Assembly: GCF_014779715.1 (NCBI RefSeq)
Contig: NZ_JACXYU010000001.1
Location: 310,001 to 374,000, forward strand
Direction: 5' to 3'
Source: Streptomyces chumphonensis
GTDB taxonomy: Bacteria > Actinomycetota > Actinomycetes > Streptomycetales > Streptomycetaceae
DNA length: 64,000 nucleotides
Part shown: positions 36,745 through 48,829 of the stretch, piece after piece
Numbering within the stretch: the first letter of the stretch is position 1
Layout of the letters: every line of letters begins with the position of its first letter
Program-made: the position numbers and the translations under genes
Notes under the pieces: generated by a model
The model's database searches: none
Seen by the model: only the letters and a program-made list of their open reading frames with translations
What the model was told of the DNA's origin: nothing

Positions 36745-37530
36745 TCAGTGCCGCTCCTGCTTCTGCTTGCACTCCACGCACAGGGTGGCCCGCGGAAACG
36801 CCTGCATACGGGCCTTGCCGATGGGGTTGCCGCAGTTCTCGCACAGACCGTACGTACCGGCGGCGATCCGCTCCAGGGCCCGCTCGCTCTGGTACATCAT
36901 CTCCCGAGCGTTCTCGGCCACGGCCATCTCGTGCTCCCGGGTGATGTTCTTGGTCCCGGTGTCCGCCTGGTCGTCCCCGGCGCCGTCGCCCGAGTCGCGC
37001 ATCAGGCCGGCCAGGGCCCGCTCGGCCGCCTCGATCTCGGTCCGCAGCCGCTCGACCTCGGTCGCCAGTTCGCTCCTGGCCTCGACGACCTCGCCCTCCG
37101 TCCACGGTTCCTCGCCCGTCCGTACGGCCAGTTCGCCGGGGGCGGCCGCGATGCGGGCCTGCGGTACCGCCGTCTGCGTACCGGTCGTCGTCTTCTTCGC
37201 AGCCACCGTTCCGGCTCCCGTCTTCCGTGCGGCCTTCTTCGCCGCCGTCGTGGTGGGCTCGGCCCTCGCGGCCGGCCTCTTCGCGACCGTCTTCCCGGCG
37301 GACGCCCGCGTGGCCGCCGTCTTCTTCCCCGCCGTCTTCTTCGCGGGCGCCCTCTTCACCAGCTTCGCGGCCGGCTTCCCGGCCGACTTCTTCGCCGCCT
37401 TCCTCGCCGCCTTCCGTGCGGCGGTCCCGGCCGGCAGCTCCTCCGTCTCCCCGGCTTCCGCCGTCCTCGCCGCGGGTCGGCCCTCGGCCGGCGTCGTGTC
37501 GGCGGCTGACTTCTTCGCCCGGCCTGCCAT
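36745..37530 (-). CDS. DksA/TraR-type zinc-finger protein with histone-H1-like tail
   Basis: A 261-residue two-part protein. Residues about 35-140 are a Lys/Ala/Pro-rich tail (AARKAARKAAKKSAGK, KRAPAKKTAGKKT and similar) like the C-terminal tail of eukaryotic histone H1. Residues 165-261 form a DksA/TraR C4 zinc-finger module: a coiled coil, then CENC (230-233) and CVEC (251-254) as the four ligands. The basic tail suggests DNA binding in addition to RNA polymerase binding. I recall a similar protein at this place in S. coelicolor. The ATG at 37530 has AAGGGG 8 nt upstream. The longer frame to 37665 is unsupported. Confidence 0.88.
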   Translation of the reverse strand: MAGRAKKSAADTTPAEGRPAARTAEAGETEELPAGTAARKAARKAAKKSAGKPAAKLVKRAPAKKTAGKKTAATRASAGKTVAKRPAARAEPTTTAAKKAARKTGAGTVAAKKTTTGTQTAVPQARIAAAPGELAVRTGEEPWTEGEVVEARSELATEVERLRTEIEAAERALAGLMRDSGDGAGDDQADTGTKNITREHEMAVAENAREMMYQSERALERIAAGTYGLCENCGNPIGKARMQAFPRATLCVECKQKQERH

Positions 37531-37731
37531 CGCCGCGACCCCTTCACATAGTGTGATCTTGCTCGCGAATCGTGCCGGAACGATAAATCGGTACGAAGCA
37601 CGCGGCAACCGGACGCGCCGTCCGGGCGCGATCTCCGCCCCCGGCCGAGCGCCGCCGCCGGGCACCCGCGAAGGCGTTGTGCCCGAAGGCCCGGGCGGGG
37701 AAACCGTTCGGCGGCGCTCCCGGGCGGCCCG

Positions 37732-37737
37732 TACACT
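37732..37737 (+). promoter_or_regulatory. -10 element of the ileS leader
   Basis: TACACT lies about 7 nt before the conserved beginning of the T-box leader, so transcription probably starts near 37744. A -35 match about 18 nt upstream is poor (GTTCGG). The leader to the ileS ATG would be about 293 nt. Confidence 0.55.
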
Positions 37738-37743
37738 GGGCGG

Positions 37744-38010
37744 CAGCGAAGGCGTTGAACGGGACGAGTAGCGTCGTCGAGCGGCCCAGAGCGACCCGGG
37801 GACGGTGTGAGCCCGGGGGCGAGCGCGGCGTGAAGATCACCCCGGAGCCGCCGGAAGAAAGCCCCCGCGCGGGGCGAGTAGAACCGGCCCGCAGGAGCAC
37901 CTCCGGGTGCCCCGGCCCAACGAGCGGGCGGTGGTCACCAGCACACCGCCAAGGAGGGTGGTACCGCGGGAGGCGCCGTGCGGGCGCGTCTCGTCCCTCC
38001 GACGGAAGCT
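37744..38010 (+). promoter_or_regulatory. T-box riboswitch controlling ileS (Ile specifier ATC)
   Basis: The stretch has the classic T-box layout. GACGAGTAG and AGCGACCCGGGG with GGTGTGAGCC form Stem I elements, and GTGAAGATCACC holds the ATC specifier codon at 37836-37838, which matches tRNA-Ile and the gene downstream. AGTAGAACCGGC begins Stem III. The T-box sequence AGGGTGGTACCGCGGG at 37955-37970 is exact apart from flanks, and CCTCC at 37996-38000 can pair with GGAGG in the T-box arm. No U-run follows the expected terminator stem, so control may be of translation, through the ileS Shine-Dalgarno GGAGG at 38023-38027. Confidence 0.95.
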
Positions 38011-38036
38011 GCCCTGTCCGCCGGAGGAACCATCCG

Positions 38037-41210
<3,174 letters not shown>

Positions 41211-41218
41211 GCCCGAGA

Positions 41219-41259
41219 GACGCCCCGGGCGTCCGGCTCCGGCCGGACCCCGGGGCGTC
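41219..41259 (+). terminator. ileS terminator hairpin
   Basis: GACGCCCCGGG (41219-41229) pairs perfectly with CCCGGGGCGTC (41249-41259), and GTCCGG with CCGGAC inside adds six pairs. It begins 8 nt after the ileS stop codon. Confidence 0.8.
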
Positions 41260-41323
41260 GGCGTGCCCGGACGCGTCTCCGGACGGCGGGCCCGGGACGA
41301 CACGGACCCGGGAACGGCGAGAA

Positions 41324-41350
41324 GGGCCGGACCCCGGTGGGGTCCGGCCC
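41324..41350. terminator. Second, bidirectional hairpin between ileS and divIVA
   Basis: A perfect 12-bp stem, GGGCCGGACCCC (41324-41335) with GGGGTCCGGCCC (41339-41350), has a 3-nt loop and is followed by TTCAC. It lies 33 nt after the end of minus-strand divIVA and can end transcription from either side. Confidence 0.8.
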
Positions 41351-41383
41351 TTCACATGCCGTGCGGAGGCGCGTGTCCTGCCG

Positions 41384-42553
41384 TCAGTTGTCGTCCTCGT
41401 CGATGAGGAAGCCCCGCATCGGCGACGGCGTCTGCTGCTGCATGGGCTGCGGGCCCTGCGGCCGGACGGGGGCCATCGGCTGGGTCATCGCCGGGGACAT
41501 CTGCTGCTGACCGCCGTAGGTCTGACCGCCGCCCTGGTTGTGGCCGCCGCCGTGGCCGCCCATGGACTGACCGCCCCCCATGGACTGGCCGCCCATCGAC
41601 TGGTGGCCGCCCATCGTGCCGCCGGACGGAGCGCCGGCGGACGCCATCGACGGGGAGGCCGGCAGGGACGCGGCGGCCGGGCTGCGCGGCGGCGCGAGCG
41701 AGTCGTCCGACTGGTTCTCCAGCTGACGCAGCTGGCTCTCCAGGTACGACTTCAGGCGCGTGCGGTACTCCCGCTCGAAGCCGCGCAGGTCCTCGACCTT
41801 GCGCTCCAGCGTGGCGCGGGCGGACTCCAGGGAGCCCATCGCGACGCGGTGCTTCTCCTGGGCGTCCCGCTCCAGCGCGTCGGCCTTGGCACGGGCGTCC
41901 CGCTCCAGACCCTCGGCGCGGCTGCGGGCCTCGCCGACGATCTTGTTGGCCTCGGAGCGGGCCTCGGCGATCGCCTGGTCGGCGGTCTGCTGCGCCAGGG
42001 ACAGCACGCGCGCGGCACTGTCGTTGCCGCCGCCCTGCTGCATCTGCGGCGGGCCGCCGTGGCCGCCCATCGGACCCGGGCCCATCGGGCCGGGACCGTG
42101 CTGCTGATGCTGCTGGTGCTGCGGCTGGTGCTGCTGGTGCTGAGGCTGGTGCTGCTGCTGGCCGGGACCGTGCTGGCCGGACTGGGGTCCGCCGGGACCT
42201 GCGGGCAGCTGGGGTGCACCGGGGAGCTGAGGGGGGCCGCCCATCTGCTGCTGGCCGCCCATCTGCTGCTGCCCCGGAGGCACCGGCTGCGGACCTGATA
42301 TGGCAGCGGGCACCGGACCCTGCTGCGATCGGTCCTCCGGAGGTTTGCGCATACCCTGTTGCTGCTGGCTCTGCGCGGCGGCCCGCGTCGCGGCGGCCAG
42401 CTTGGCGCGCAGATCCTCGTTCTCCCGCAGCAGGCGGGTCAGCTCTGCTTCGACCTCGTCAAGGAAGGCATCGACCTCGTCCTCGTCATAGCCTTCTCGG
42501 AGGCGGACGGTCGTGAACTGCTTGTTCCGCACGTCCTCGGGGGTCAGCGGCAT
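41384..42553 (-). CDS. divIVA: DivIVA polar growth protein
   Basis: DivIVA marks hyphal tips and recruits the polar growth machinery in Streptomyces. The protein has 389 residues. [35 protein letters not shown] (residues 1-35, in parts) is the conserved membrane-binding N-domain, followed by a coiled coil to about 65, then a long Gln/His/Pro/Gly linker with [10 protein letters not shown] repeats (about 70-175), a second long coiled coil (about 178-270; [21 protein letters not shown]), and a Gly/Met/Ser tail. The split coiled coil with a PQG-rich insert is typical of Streptomyces DivIVA. GAGGTGAAGAG precedes the ATG. yggT lies 49 nt upstream, in the same direction. Confidence 0.96.
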   Translation of the reverse strand: MPLTPEDVRNKQFTTVRLREGYDEDEVDAFLDEVEAELTRLLRENEDLRAKLAAATRAAAQSQQQQGMRKPPEDRSQQGPVPAAISGPQPVPPGQQQMGGQQQMGGPPQLPGAPQLPAGPGGPQSGQHGPGQQQHQPQHQQHQPQHQQHQQHGPGPMGPGPMGGHGGPPQMQQGGGNDSAARVLSLAQQTADQAIAEARSEANKIVGEARSRAEGLERDARAKADALERDAQEKHRVAMGSLESARATLERKVEDLRGFEREYRTRLKSYLESQLRQLENQSDDSLAPPRSPAAASLPASPSMASAGAPSGGTMGGHQSMGGQSMGGGQSMGGHGGGHNQGGGQTYGGQQQMSPAMTQPMAPVRPQGPQPMQQQTPSPMRGFLIDEDDN

Positions 42554-42602
42554 CTCTTCACCTCAACGTAGGTCATCGGCATATCGGCAAGACCGTACTC
42601 GT

Positions 42603-42887
42603 TCACAGCCCGCCCACGATCCGGATCAGGATGAAAACGATGATCATCAGTACGAAGAAGGACAGGTCTAGCGCCACGCCCCCGAAGCGCAGCGGCGGGA
42701 TGAACCGCCGCAAAAGCTTCAGCGGCGGATCGGTGACAGTGTAGGTCCCCTCCAGGATGACCACCATCGCCTTGCCGGGTTGCCATGAGCGGGCGAACAT
42801 GAAGACGTAGTCCATGATCAGCCGGAAGATCAGCACGTACAGGAACAGGTTCAACACGACGAGGACCACTTGTTGTGCGATGCCCAT
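42603..42887 (-). CDS. YggT family membrane protein
   Basis: A 94-residue integral membrane protein with two hydrophobic segments (about 3-32 and 70-92) separated by a short loop with TDPPLKLLRRFIPPLRFGGVALD, the YggT signature (PxxxxxRxxIPPxGGxDxS). YggT genes sit between sepF and divIVA in many Gram-positives, and a role at the division or polar membrane is presumed. It lies 69 nt after sepF. The ATG is supported by the family start, with GGGAAGCGCACG upstream. Confidence 0.93.
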   Translation of the reverse strand: MGIAQQVVLVVLNLFLYVLIFRLIMDYVFMFARSWQPGKAMVVILEGTYTVTDPPLKLLRRFIPPLRFGGVALDLSFFVLMIIVFILIRIVGGL

Positions 42888-42956
42888 CGTGCGCTTCCCT
42901 CTCCCCTGGGACCTGCCCGGCCGCCTGTCGGCCGGGGCTGTTTCCGGTGTTGCGTC

Positions 42957-43568
42957 TCAGCTCTGGTTGAAGAACCCGCCCTCTGCGATGCGGGCCTTGT
43001 CCTCCGCCGTTACATCGACGTTAGCAGGAGACAGAAGGAAGACCTTCTGGGTCACCCGCTCAATGCTGCCGTGCAGACCGAAGACGAGACCGGCCGCGAA
43101 GTCGACAAGTCGCTTTGCGTCCGTGTCGTCCATCTCGGTGAGGTTCATGATCACCGGAGTGCCCTCACGGAAGTGTTCCCCGATGGTACGGGCCTCGTTG
43201 TACGTCCGCGGGTGCAACGTGGTGATCCGGTAGGGCTCCCGCTCGGACACGACCTTGGGCATGATCACCGGTGCGCTCTTCTCCAGATTCGGGCGTTCGG
43301 ATGTGATGGACGACACGGGGGCGATCCTGCTCACCCGGCCACCGTCGCCCACCAGGGCAGGTGTCTGTTCGCGCTCCCGCTGGGCAGGCGGCTGGACCAC
43401 CCGGACGGGCTCCTCCGGCGGAGGCTCGTGGGCCGGCTGCCGCCGGTGTTCCCGCTCGGGCTCGGGCTCGGGTTCGAACTCGTCGTCAGGGTCGTACCCC
43501 CGGCCGTCATAACCATCGTCCTCCACGAGGCCGAGGTAGACCGCCATCTTGCGCATCGCGCCGGCCAT
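42957..43568 (-). CDS. sepF: SepF cell-division protein
   Basis: SepF anchors FtsZ to the membrane; actinobacteria lack FtsA, so SepF is the main tether. The protein has 203 residues. [21 protein letters not shown] is the amphipathic membrane-binding N-terminus (given in two parts: residues 1-12 and 13-21), 25-75 an acidic/Pro linker (EPEPEPER), and about 105-190 the folded SepF domain ([39 protein letters not shown] in parts). The ATG at 43568 has GGAGG at good spacing, so I did not use the GTG three codons upstream. yggS lies 122 nt upstream. Confidence 0.95.
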   Translation of the reverse strand: MAGAMRKMAVYLGLVEDDGYDGRGYDPDDEFEPEPEPEREHRRQPAHEPPPEEPVRVVQPPAQREREQTPALVGDGGRVSRIAPVSSITSERPNLEKSAPVIMPKVVSEREPYRITTLHPRTYNEARTIGEHFREGTPVIMNLTEMDDTDAKRLVDFAAGLVFGLHGSIERVTQKVFLLSPANVDVTAEDKARIAEGGFFNQS

Positions 43569-43690
43569 GCTCCGCACCCTCCGCTCTGTGGTGGATCGGC
43601 TCCGTCACCGGTGGCCGCGCATCCACGTAGTCTGACCGTTTCGCCGGAAATGACCATATTTTCGTCTGTAGTCCGACTTTCTTGGCGACG

Positions 43691-44458
43691 TTACCCGAGG
43701 CGGGGACGGACTCCGAGTACCGCAGTGCCGACGCGTACATGTGTCGCACCCGCGGCCACGGCCTCCTCAAGGTCCGAACTCATCCCTGCCGACACCATGG
43801 TTGCAGCAGGATCGTTCCGTCGCAGCCCGCTTGAGATTTCCTCCAGGCGCGCGAACGCGGCGCCCGGTCGGCCCGCGTAACGGCCGGTCAGCGGAGCCAC
43901 GGTCATCACACCGGCCAGGGAGAGACCCGGTGCCGCCGTGACCGCCGCCGCCAACGCGTCGACGTCGGCGGGGGCGACACCACCCCGGGCGGAGGCGGTC
44001 TCCGCGTCGGCGCCCTCCTTGTCGAGGGCCACCTGGAGCAGGCAGCGCAGTTCACGTCCCCGGTTCCGGGCCGCCGACGCGAGGGCGTCCACGAGCCGGA
44101 TTCGGTCGACGGAGTGGACATAGTCACAGAAACCGGCCACCGCACGGGCCTTGTTGGTCTGCAACTGCCCCACGAAGTGCCACACGAGCGGCAGGTCGGC
44201 CAGCGCCTCGGCCTTCGGGCCGGCCTCCTGGTGGCGGTTCTCCGCCACGTGCCGCACCCCGAGGTCGGCCAGCAGCCGTACGTCGCTCGCCGGGTAGGTC
44301 TTCGTGACGACGACGAGCGTCACCTCCTCGCGGGCGCGGCCCGCCGCCGCGCACGCGGCGCCCAGACGCTCCTCCACCCGCGCGAGGTTCGCGGCCAGTT
44401 CCGCCGCGCGCTCCCCCGGGTCGGCGTCCGCACCCGGTCCGCGTGTGCCCTCGGCCAT
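43691..44458 (-). CDS. YggS-type PLP homeostasis protein (PLPBP)
   Basis: A 255-residue PLP-binding protein of the alanine-racemase-like fold that buffers vitamin B6 levels. The PLP lysine is in VTLVVVTKTYP (about 46-56), followed by HVAENRHQEAGPK, WHFVGQLQTNK, SVDR and GMSSDLEEAV motifs of the family. It starts 3 nt after the pgeF stop, so it is co-translated. The first 20 residues are a Gly/Asp-rich extension. Notably its stop is TAA, rare in this GC context. Confidence 0.94.
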   Translation of the reverse strand: MAEGTRGPGADADPGERAAELAANLARVEERLGAACAAAGRAREEVTLVVVTKTYPASDVRLLADLGVRHVAENRHQEAGPKAEALADLPLVWHFVGQLQTNKARAVAGFCDYVHSVDRIRLVDALASAARNRGRELRCLLQVALDKEGADAETASARGGVAPADVDALAAAVTAAPGLSLAGVMTVAPLTGRYAGRPGAAFARLEEISSGLRRNDPAATMVSAGMSSDLEEAVAAGATHVRVGTAVLGVRPRLG

Positions 44459-44461
44459 CGT

Positions 44462-45193
44462 TCAGCCCTCCAGCCAGACGTAACTCGCCAGCCGCCCGGT
44501 GCGCTGCTCCCGGCGGTAGGAGAAATGGTCATCCGACTCCAGGGTGCACACCGTGTCGGCGACGATGTCGGCGACCCCCGCTTCGGCGAGCTGGGCGCGC
44601 ACCCCGGCGGCCACGTCGACGGCCGGAGTGCCCTGCCGGGTCGTGGCGTGGGCGGCGGGCACCACGGCGGTCACCTCGGCCCGCATGGCCTCCGGCACCT
44701 CGTAGCAACGGCCGCAGACCGCAGGGCCGATGCGGGCGGTGAGGCGGGCCGGGTCCGCGCCGAGGGCGACCATGGCCCGGACGGTGGCGGGCACCACACC
44801 GGCGACCAGTCCCGGCCGTCCGGCGTGGGCGGCGCCCACGACACCGGCCGCGGTGTCGGCGAGCAGGACGGGGGTGCAGTCGGCGGTGAGGACGGCCAGG
44901 GCCGGCCCGCGCCGCGCGGTGACCAGACCGTCCACGGCGGGCGCGGGCGCCGTCCCCCACGGGCGGTCGACCTCCGCGACGTCGGCGCCGTGCACCTGGT
45001 TCATCCAGACCACGCGCTCGGGGTCGAGGCCGAGACCGCGGGCCGCCAGGCGCCGGTTGGCCCGGACGGCCGCCGGGTCGTCCCCGACCGCCCCGCCGAG
45101 GTTGAGGGTGCCATAAGGAGCGGCGCTCACCCCGCCCCACCGGTCGGTGAAGGCGAAGTGGGCGCCGCTGCCGTTTTCGTGCTGTCGTATCAC
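44462..45193 (-). CDS. pgeF: Peptidoglycan editing factor PgeF (YfiH/YlmD, DUF152)
   Basis: A 243-residue multicopper-laccase-like domain protein that in E. coli removes mis-incorporated L-Ser dipeptide products from peptidoglycan precursors and in others acts on purine nucleosides. The zinc ligands are visible: His68 in MNQVHGADV, Cys106 in LTADCTPVLL, and His123 in AAHAGRPGL. The GTG follows ftsZ by 31 nt. It is the usual ylmD position next to ftsZ in Gram-positives, and its link to wall precursors fits this cluster. Confidence 0.92.
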   Translation of the reverse strand: MIRQHENGSGAHFAFTDRWGGVSAAPYGTLNLGGAVGDDPAAVRANRRLAARGLGLDPERVVWMNQVHGADVAEVDRPWGTAPAPAVDGLVTARRGPALAVLTADCTPVLLADTAAGVVGAAHAGRPGLVAGVVPATVRAMVALGADPARLTARIGPAVCGRCYEVPEAMRAEVTAVVPAAHATTRQGTPAVDVAAGVRAQLAEAGVADIVADTVCTLESDDHFSYRREQRTGRLASYVWLEG

Positions 45194-45224
45194 GTCGCGA
45201 GAGGCCCGGTCCGTACGGTGGTGG

Positions 45225-46445
45225 CTACTTCAGGAAGTCCGGGACGTCCAGTTCCTCGGCCTGGGTGTCCTGGTAGTCACGGGCCGAGGGGACGTGCGGC
45301 GGGGTGACGGGGGACGCCTCGGCGGTCGGCGCGGGGTCGGCCGCCGGCTCGGGCTCCTCGTCGCGGGCCGGGACGCTGCCGAGCCCGCCGAAGGAGGGCC
45401 GCTCGTCCGGCACCGGCGGGGCGGGACGGGGGCCGCTGCCCGCCGACTCGTCCTTCCCGTAGGAACCGAGTGCCTTCTCGCGGTTCTTGGCCGGCGGCTG
45501 ACCGCCGTCGAAGCCGGCGGCGATGACGGTGACCCGTACCTCGTCCCCGAGGGCGTCGTCGATGACGGCGCCGAAGATGATGTTGGCCTCGGGGTGTGCG
45601 GCCTCGCTGACCAGCTGGGCGGCCTCGTTGATCTCGAAGAGACCGAGGTCGGAACCGCCGGAGATCGAGAGCAGCACGCCGCGTGCGCCGTCGATGGAGG
45701 CTTCGAGCAGGGGTGAGGAGATGGCCATCTCCGCCGCCGCGACCGCGCGGTCGTCGCCCCGGGCCGAGCCGATGCCCATGAGGGCCGAACCCGCCTCCGA
45801 CATGACGGACTTGACGTCCGCGAAGTCGAGGTTGATGAGGCCGGGGGTGGTGATGAGGTCGGTGATGCCCTGCACACCCGACAGCAGCACCTGGTCGGCC
45901 GACTTGAAGGCGTCCAGGACGCTGACCTGGCGGTCCGAGATGGACAGCAGCCGGTCGTTGGGGATGACGATGAGGGTGTCGACCTCGTCGCGGAGCGCGG
46001 CGATGCCGTCCTCCGCCTGGTTCGCCCGGCGCCGCCCCTCGAAGGTGAAGGGGCGCGTCACGACGCCGATGGTCAGCGCGCCCAGCGAGCGGGCGATGTT
46101 CGCGACCACGGGGGCGCCACCGGTGCCGGTGCCGCCGCCCTCCCCGGCGGTGACGAAGACCATGTCGGCCCCCTTGAGGACCTCCTCGATCTCCTCGCGG
46201 TGGTCCTCGGCGGCCTTGCGGCCGACATCGGGGTTGGCGCCGGCGCCGAGGCCCCGGGTGAGCTCGCGGCCGACGTCGAGCTTGACGTCGGCGTCGCTCA
46301 TCAACAGCGCCTGAGCATCGGTGTTGATCGCGATGAACTCGACGCCCTTGAGACCGACCTCGATCATCCGGTTGATGGCGTTGACGCCACCGCCGCCGAT
46401 ACCGACGACCTTGATGACTGCGAGGTAGTTCTGCGGTGCTGCCAC
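45225..46445 (-). CDS. ftsZ: Cell-division tubulin FtsZ
   Basis: The GTPase that forms the Z-ladder in sporulating hyphae. The protein has 406 residues. [11 protein letters not shown] (17-27), the tubulin signature GGGTGTGG (103-110) and the T7 loop [11 protein letters not shown] are present. Residues about 320-395 are the disordered acidic/Pro linker, and the last residues DVPDFLK are the conserved C-terminal peptide that binds SepF and other partners. The GTG has GAGAGGCC 8 nt upstream. It is separated from ftsQ by a 363-nt regulatory gap and can be transcribed both alone and from ftsQ. Confidence 0.98.
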   Translation of the reverse strand: MAAPQNYLAVIKVVGIGGGGVNAINRMIEVGLKGVEFIAINTDAQALLMSDADVKLDVGRELTRGLGAGANPDVGRKAAEDHREEIEEVLKGADMVFVTAGEGGGTGTGGAPVVANIARSLGALTIGVVTRPFTFEGRRRANQAEDGIAALRDEVDTLIVIPNDRLLSISDRQVSVLDAFKSADQVLLSGVQGITDLITTPGLINLDFADVKSVMSEAGSALMGIGSARGDDRAVAAAEMAISSPLLEASIDGARGVLLSISGGSDLGLFEINEAAQLVSEAAHPEANIIFGAVIDDALGDEVRVTVIAAGFDGGQPPAKNREKALGSYGKDESAGSGPRPAPPVPDERPSFGGLGSVPARDEEPEPAADPAPTAEASPVTPPHVPSARDYQDTQAEELDVPDFLK

Positions 46446-46538
46446 GTCGAAGGCCTCTCGCCTCGAGTTACGTGTCGCCGCGCCACACGTGGTGTGGACG
46501 CCGACCTATGCCGATGGGGCGGTTCGAACGCCGACCCC

Positions 46539-46565
46539 TAACCCTAACGGTCAAGTTTAGGGTTA
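46539..46565. promoter_or_regulatory. Perfect 9-bp inverted repeat in the ftsZ leader
   Basis: TAACCCTAA at 46539-46547 is the exact reverse complement of TTAGGGTTA at 46557-46565, with nine bases between. On the ftsZ sense strand the spacer includes TTGACC, a good -35 hexamer. It falls about 35-60 nt downstream of the TAGTGT -10, so it may be an operator, a second promoter or an mRNA stem. Confidence 0.55.
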
Positions 46566-46600
46566 CCAGTGCCTGTCATTCCTTGGAGTCTTCGGAACGG

Positions 46601-46630
46601 ACACTAAGTCGACACGCACTGCGCGTTCAA
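46601..46630 (-). promoter_or_regulatory. Candidate ftsZ promoter
   Basis: On the minus strand TTGAAC and TAGTGT are 18 nt apart, a near-consensus vegetative (HrdB-type) promoter for this genus. Transcription would start near 46594, giving a leader of about 150 nt before the ftsZ GTG. Confidence 0.55.
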
Positions 46631-46808
46631 CGAACACGCCGAACCTCCCGTTTTTCTTTTCACCCTATGTGATCACTCTCGGTGGTAACCAACCAGGGTG
46701 CCCACCAGGCCGAAAGACCGTCAACCGAGTTGTCGCGGCGGCGGCCAGGCGGGCGGGGAACGACGGGGACCGGTGCCCGCGCCGACGGCCCCGGCGGGCC
46801 GCCCGACG

Positions 46809-47696
46809 TCAACCACCCGAGACGGCCGGGGCGGTGGGGACGCTGACGTTGTAGTGGGCCGCGTCCGGCTCGGCCTTCAGCAGGGCGGTGAGGACCTTCG
46901 CCTTCGCCGCGCCCTCCTCGGCGCTCCCCCACAGCACGGTGCGGTCGCCCGTCAGCTCCAGGGTGACGGAGTCGTAGGAACGCACGCGCAGCGTTCGGGT
47001 GGCCTTGCGCGCCCCGGGGGGCAGGTGCGTCGCGACGCGCACCGCCGCAGCCCGCAGCCGTGCCGAACCGAAGAAGTCGTTGCTGCGCGAGGCGTCGAGG
47101 TCGAGGACGACCAGCGGCGCGCCCGCCGGGCGTTCCCGCACCTCCGCGTAGCGCACTCCCTCGGCGTCGACCTCGATGTACGTCCCCCGCTCGCCCGGCT
47201 TCTCCATCACCACCTCGGGCGTGCGTTCGGTGACGCGCAGGACGACGCCGTCGGGCCAGTCCCGTTCGACGCGGATCCGCGCGATGCGGGTCAGCGCCCG
47301 CCGCGTGCGGTCCTCGACGGCCCCGGCGTCCAGCGCGGCGAGCGGTTCGCCGGGCGGGACGTCGGCCGCGTTGCGGACCTGGTCCTCCGTCAGCTCGCGG
47401 ACCCCCTGGACCGTGACGCGCTCCACGCGCAGCCACGACGAGCCGTACAGCACCCAGGCCGCCGAGCCCGCGAGGACCGCCACCAGGGCCGCCGCCAGGA
47501 CGAGCCGGGTGCGGCGACGGCTCGGGAGCCGCAGCCGCGGCCGGCGCAACCGGGGAGGCCGGGGCGGGCGCGGGCGCCGCAGCGGGCCGGGCAGCCACCG
47601 CCGTCGCCCCTCGGCCCCCTCTCCGGCGGACTCCGACTGCTCGGGCTCGCCGCCGCGGGGTTCCGCGGCGGCGACCGGTCCGGCTGCGCCGCCCAC
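46809..47696 (-). CDS. ftsQ: Division protein FtsQ/DivIB
   Basis: A 295-residue bitopic protein linking FtsL/DivIC and the septal synthase. Residues 1-70 are a cytoplasmic Pro/Arg-rich stretch, about 72-93 the transmembrane anchor (LVLAAALVAVLAGSAAWVLYG), then the POTRA domain opening LRVERVTVQGVRELTEDQVRNAA and the beta domain to the end. The GTG was chosen because GCAGGAGCA lies directly upstream and the frame upstream enters murG. It starts 32 nt after the murG stop. Confidence 0.93.
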   Translation of the reverse strand: MGGAAGPVAAAEPRGGEPEQSESAGEGAEGRRRWLPGPLRRPRPPRPPRLRRPRLRLPSRRRTRLVLAAALVAVLAGSAAWVLYGSSWLRVERVTVQGVRELTEDQVRNAADVPPGEPLAALDAGAVEDRTRRALTRIARIRVERDWPDGVVLRVTERTPEVVMEKPGERGTYIEVDAEGVRYAEVRERPAGAPLVVLDLDASRSNDFFGSARLRAAAVRVATHLPPGARKATRTLRVRSYDSVTLELTGDRTVLWGSAEEGAAKAKVLTALLKAEPDAAHYNVSVPTAPAVSGG

Positions 47697-47728
47697 TGCT
47701 CCTGCCTTCCCGGCCGCTCGCCGTGCGG

Positions 47729-48823
47729 CTAGGCCGCTCGGCGCGACGCGATCGCCTCGTGCACCATGCCGACCAGCAGCTCGTCGGCGTCCCGCCGGCC
47801 GAACTCCGCCGCCGAGCGCGCCATGTCGTAGAGCCGGTGCGGGTCGGTGAGAACCGGGAGCACGTTGCCCTGGATCCACTCCGGCGTCAGCTCGGCGTCG
47901 TCCACCAGGAGTCCACCGCCCGCCTTGACCACCGGCTGGGCGTTCAGCCGCTGTTCCCCGTTGCCGATGGGCAGCGGGACGTAGGCGGCGGGCAGCCCGA
48001 CGGCGGACAGCTCCGCGACGGTCATCGCGCCCGCGCGGCAGAGCATCATGTCGGCCGCGGCGTAGGCGAGGTCCATCCGGTCCAGATACGGTACCGGGAG
48101 GTAGGGGGGCATTCCCGGCATGTTGTCCGTCTGCGGCAGGTCGTTCTTCGGGCCGACCGCGTGCAGGATCTGGATGCCCGAGCGCTGCAGGACGGGCGCG
48201 ATCGCCTGCACGACCTCGTTGAGCCGCCGCGCGCCCTGCGAGCCGCCGGTGACCAGCAGCGTCGGCAGGTTCGGGTCCAGCCCGAAGGCGGCCCGGCCCT
48301 CGGCGCGCACGGCCTGGCGGTCGAGGGTCGCGATCGAACGGCGCAGCGGGATGCCGACGTACCGGGCGTGCCGCAGCTTGCTGTCCGGCGTGGAGACGGC
48401 GACGTACCGCGTGTAGCGGGAGCCGATCTTGTTGGCCAGGCCCGGCCGGGCGTTCGCCTCGTGGACGACGATGGGCACCCCGAGCCGTTTGGCCGCGAGG
48501 TACCCGGGCAGGGCCACGTAGCCGCCGAAGCCGACGACGCAGTCCGCCTTCGTGCGTTCGAGGATCTGCTCCGCCGCCTTGACGGTGCCGCGCAGCCGCC
48601 CGGGGACCGTGATCAGCTCGGGCGTGGGCTTGCGGGGCAGCGGCACGGCCGGGATGAGCCCCAGCTCGTAGCCGCGCTCGGGCACGAGCCGCGTCTCGAG
48701 TCCGCGTTCCGTGCCCAGGGCCGTGATCCCCACGGTCGGGTCCTGCCTGCGCAGGGCGTCCGCGAGGGCGAGCGCGGGCTCGATGTGGCCGGCGGTCCCC
48801 CCGCCGGCGAGTACGACATGCAC
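47729..48823 (-). CDS. murG: MurG lipid II-forming GlcNAc transferase
   Basis: MurG adds GlcNAc to lipid I at the inner membrane face. The protein has 364 residues. [15 protein letters not shown] (8-22) is the N-terminal glycine-rich loop, [11 protein letters not shown] the second-domain loop, and [19 protein letters not shown] the UDP-GlcNAc-binding region. The GTG begins 6 nt after the ftsW stop. In this organism no murC follows it; ftsQ comes next. Confidence 0.97.
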   Translation of the reverse strand: MHVVLAGGGTAGHIEPALALADALRRQDPTVGITALGTERGLETRLVPERGYELGLIPAVPLPRKPTPELITVPGRLRGTVKAAEQILERTKADCVVGFGGYVALPGYLAAKRLGVPIVVHEANARPGLANKIGSRYTRYVAVSTPDSKLRHARYVGIPLRRSIATLDRQAVRAEGRAAFGLDPNLPTLLVTGGSQGARRLNEVVQAIAPVLQRSGIQILHAVGPKNDLPQTDNMPGMPPYLPVPYLDRMDLAYAAADMMLCRAGAMTVAELSAVGLPAAYVPLPIGNGEQRLNAQPVVKAGGGLLVDDAELTPEWIQGNVLPVLTDPHRLYDMARSAAEFGRRDADELLVGMVHEAIASRRAA

Positions 48824-48829
48824 CGAATT

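Larger units (their letters stand above)
46446..46808 (-). promoter_or_regulatory. ftsQ-ftsZ intergenic control region
   Basis: This 363-nt gap has no gene and is the most AT-rich stretch in the window. It holds a candidate promoter with TTGAAC (46625-46630, minus strand) and TAGTGT (46601-46606) at 18-nt spacing, a second -10-like TAGGGT at 46662-46667 in a run rich in T/A, and a 9-bp inverted repeat at 46539-46565. In S. coelicolor ftsZ is known to have several promoters here, one of them sporulation-specific; I cannot assign them one by one. Confidence 0.7.

Noticed and set aside
46539..46565. Telomere-like TTAGGG motifs
   Set aside because: There are only two units, arranged as an inverted repeat; Streptomyces ends do not use such repeats, and this is internal to the chromosome.
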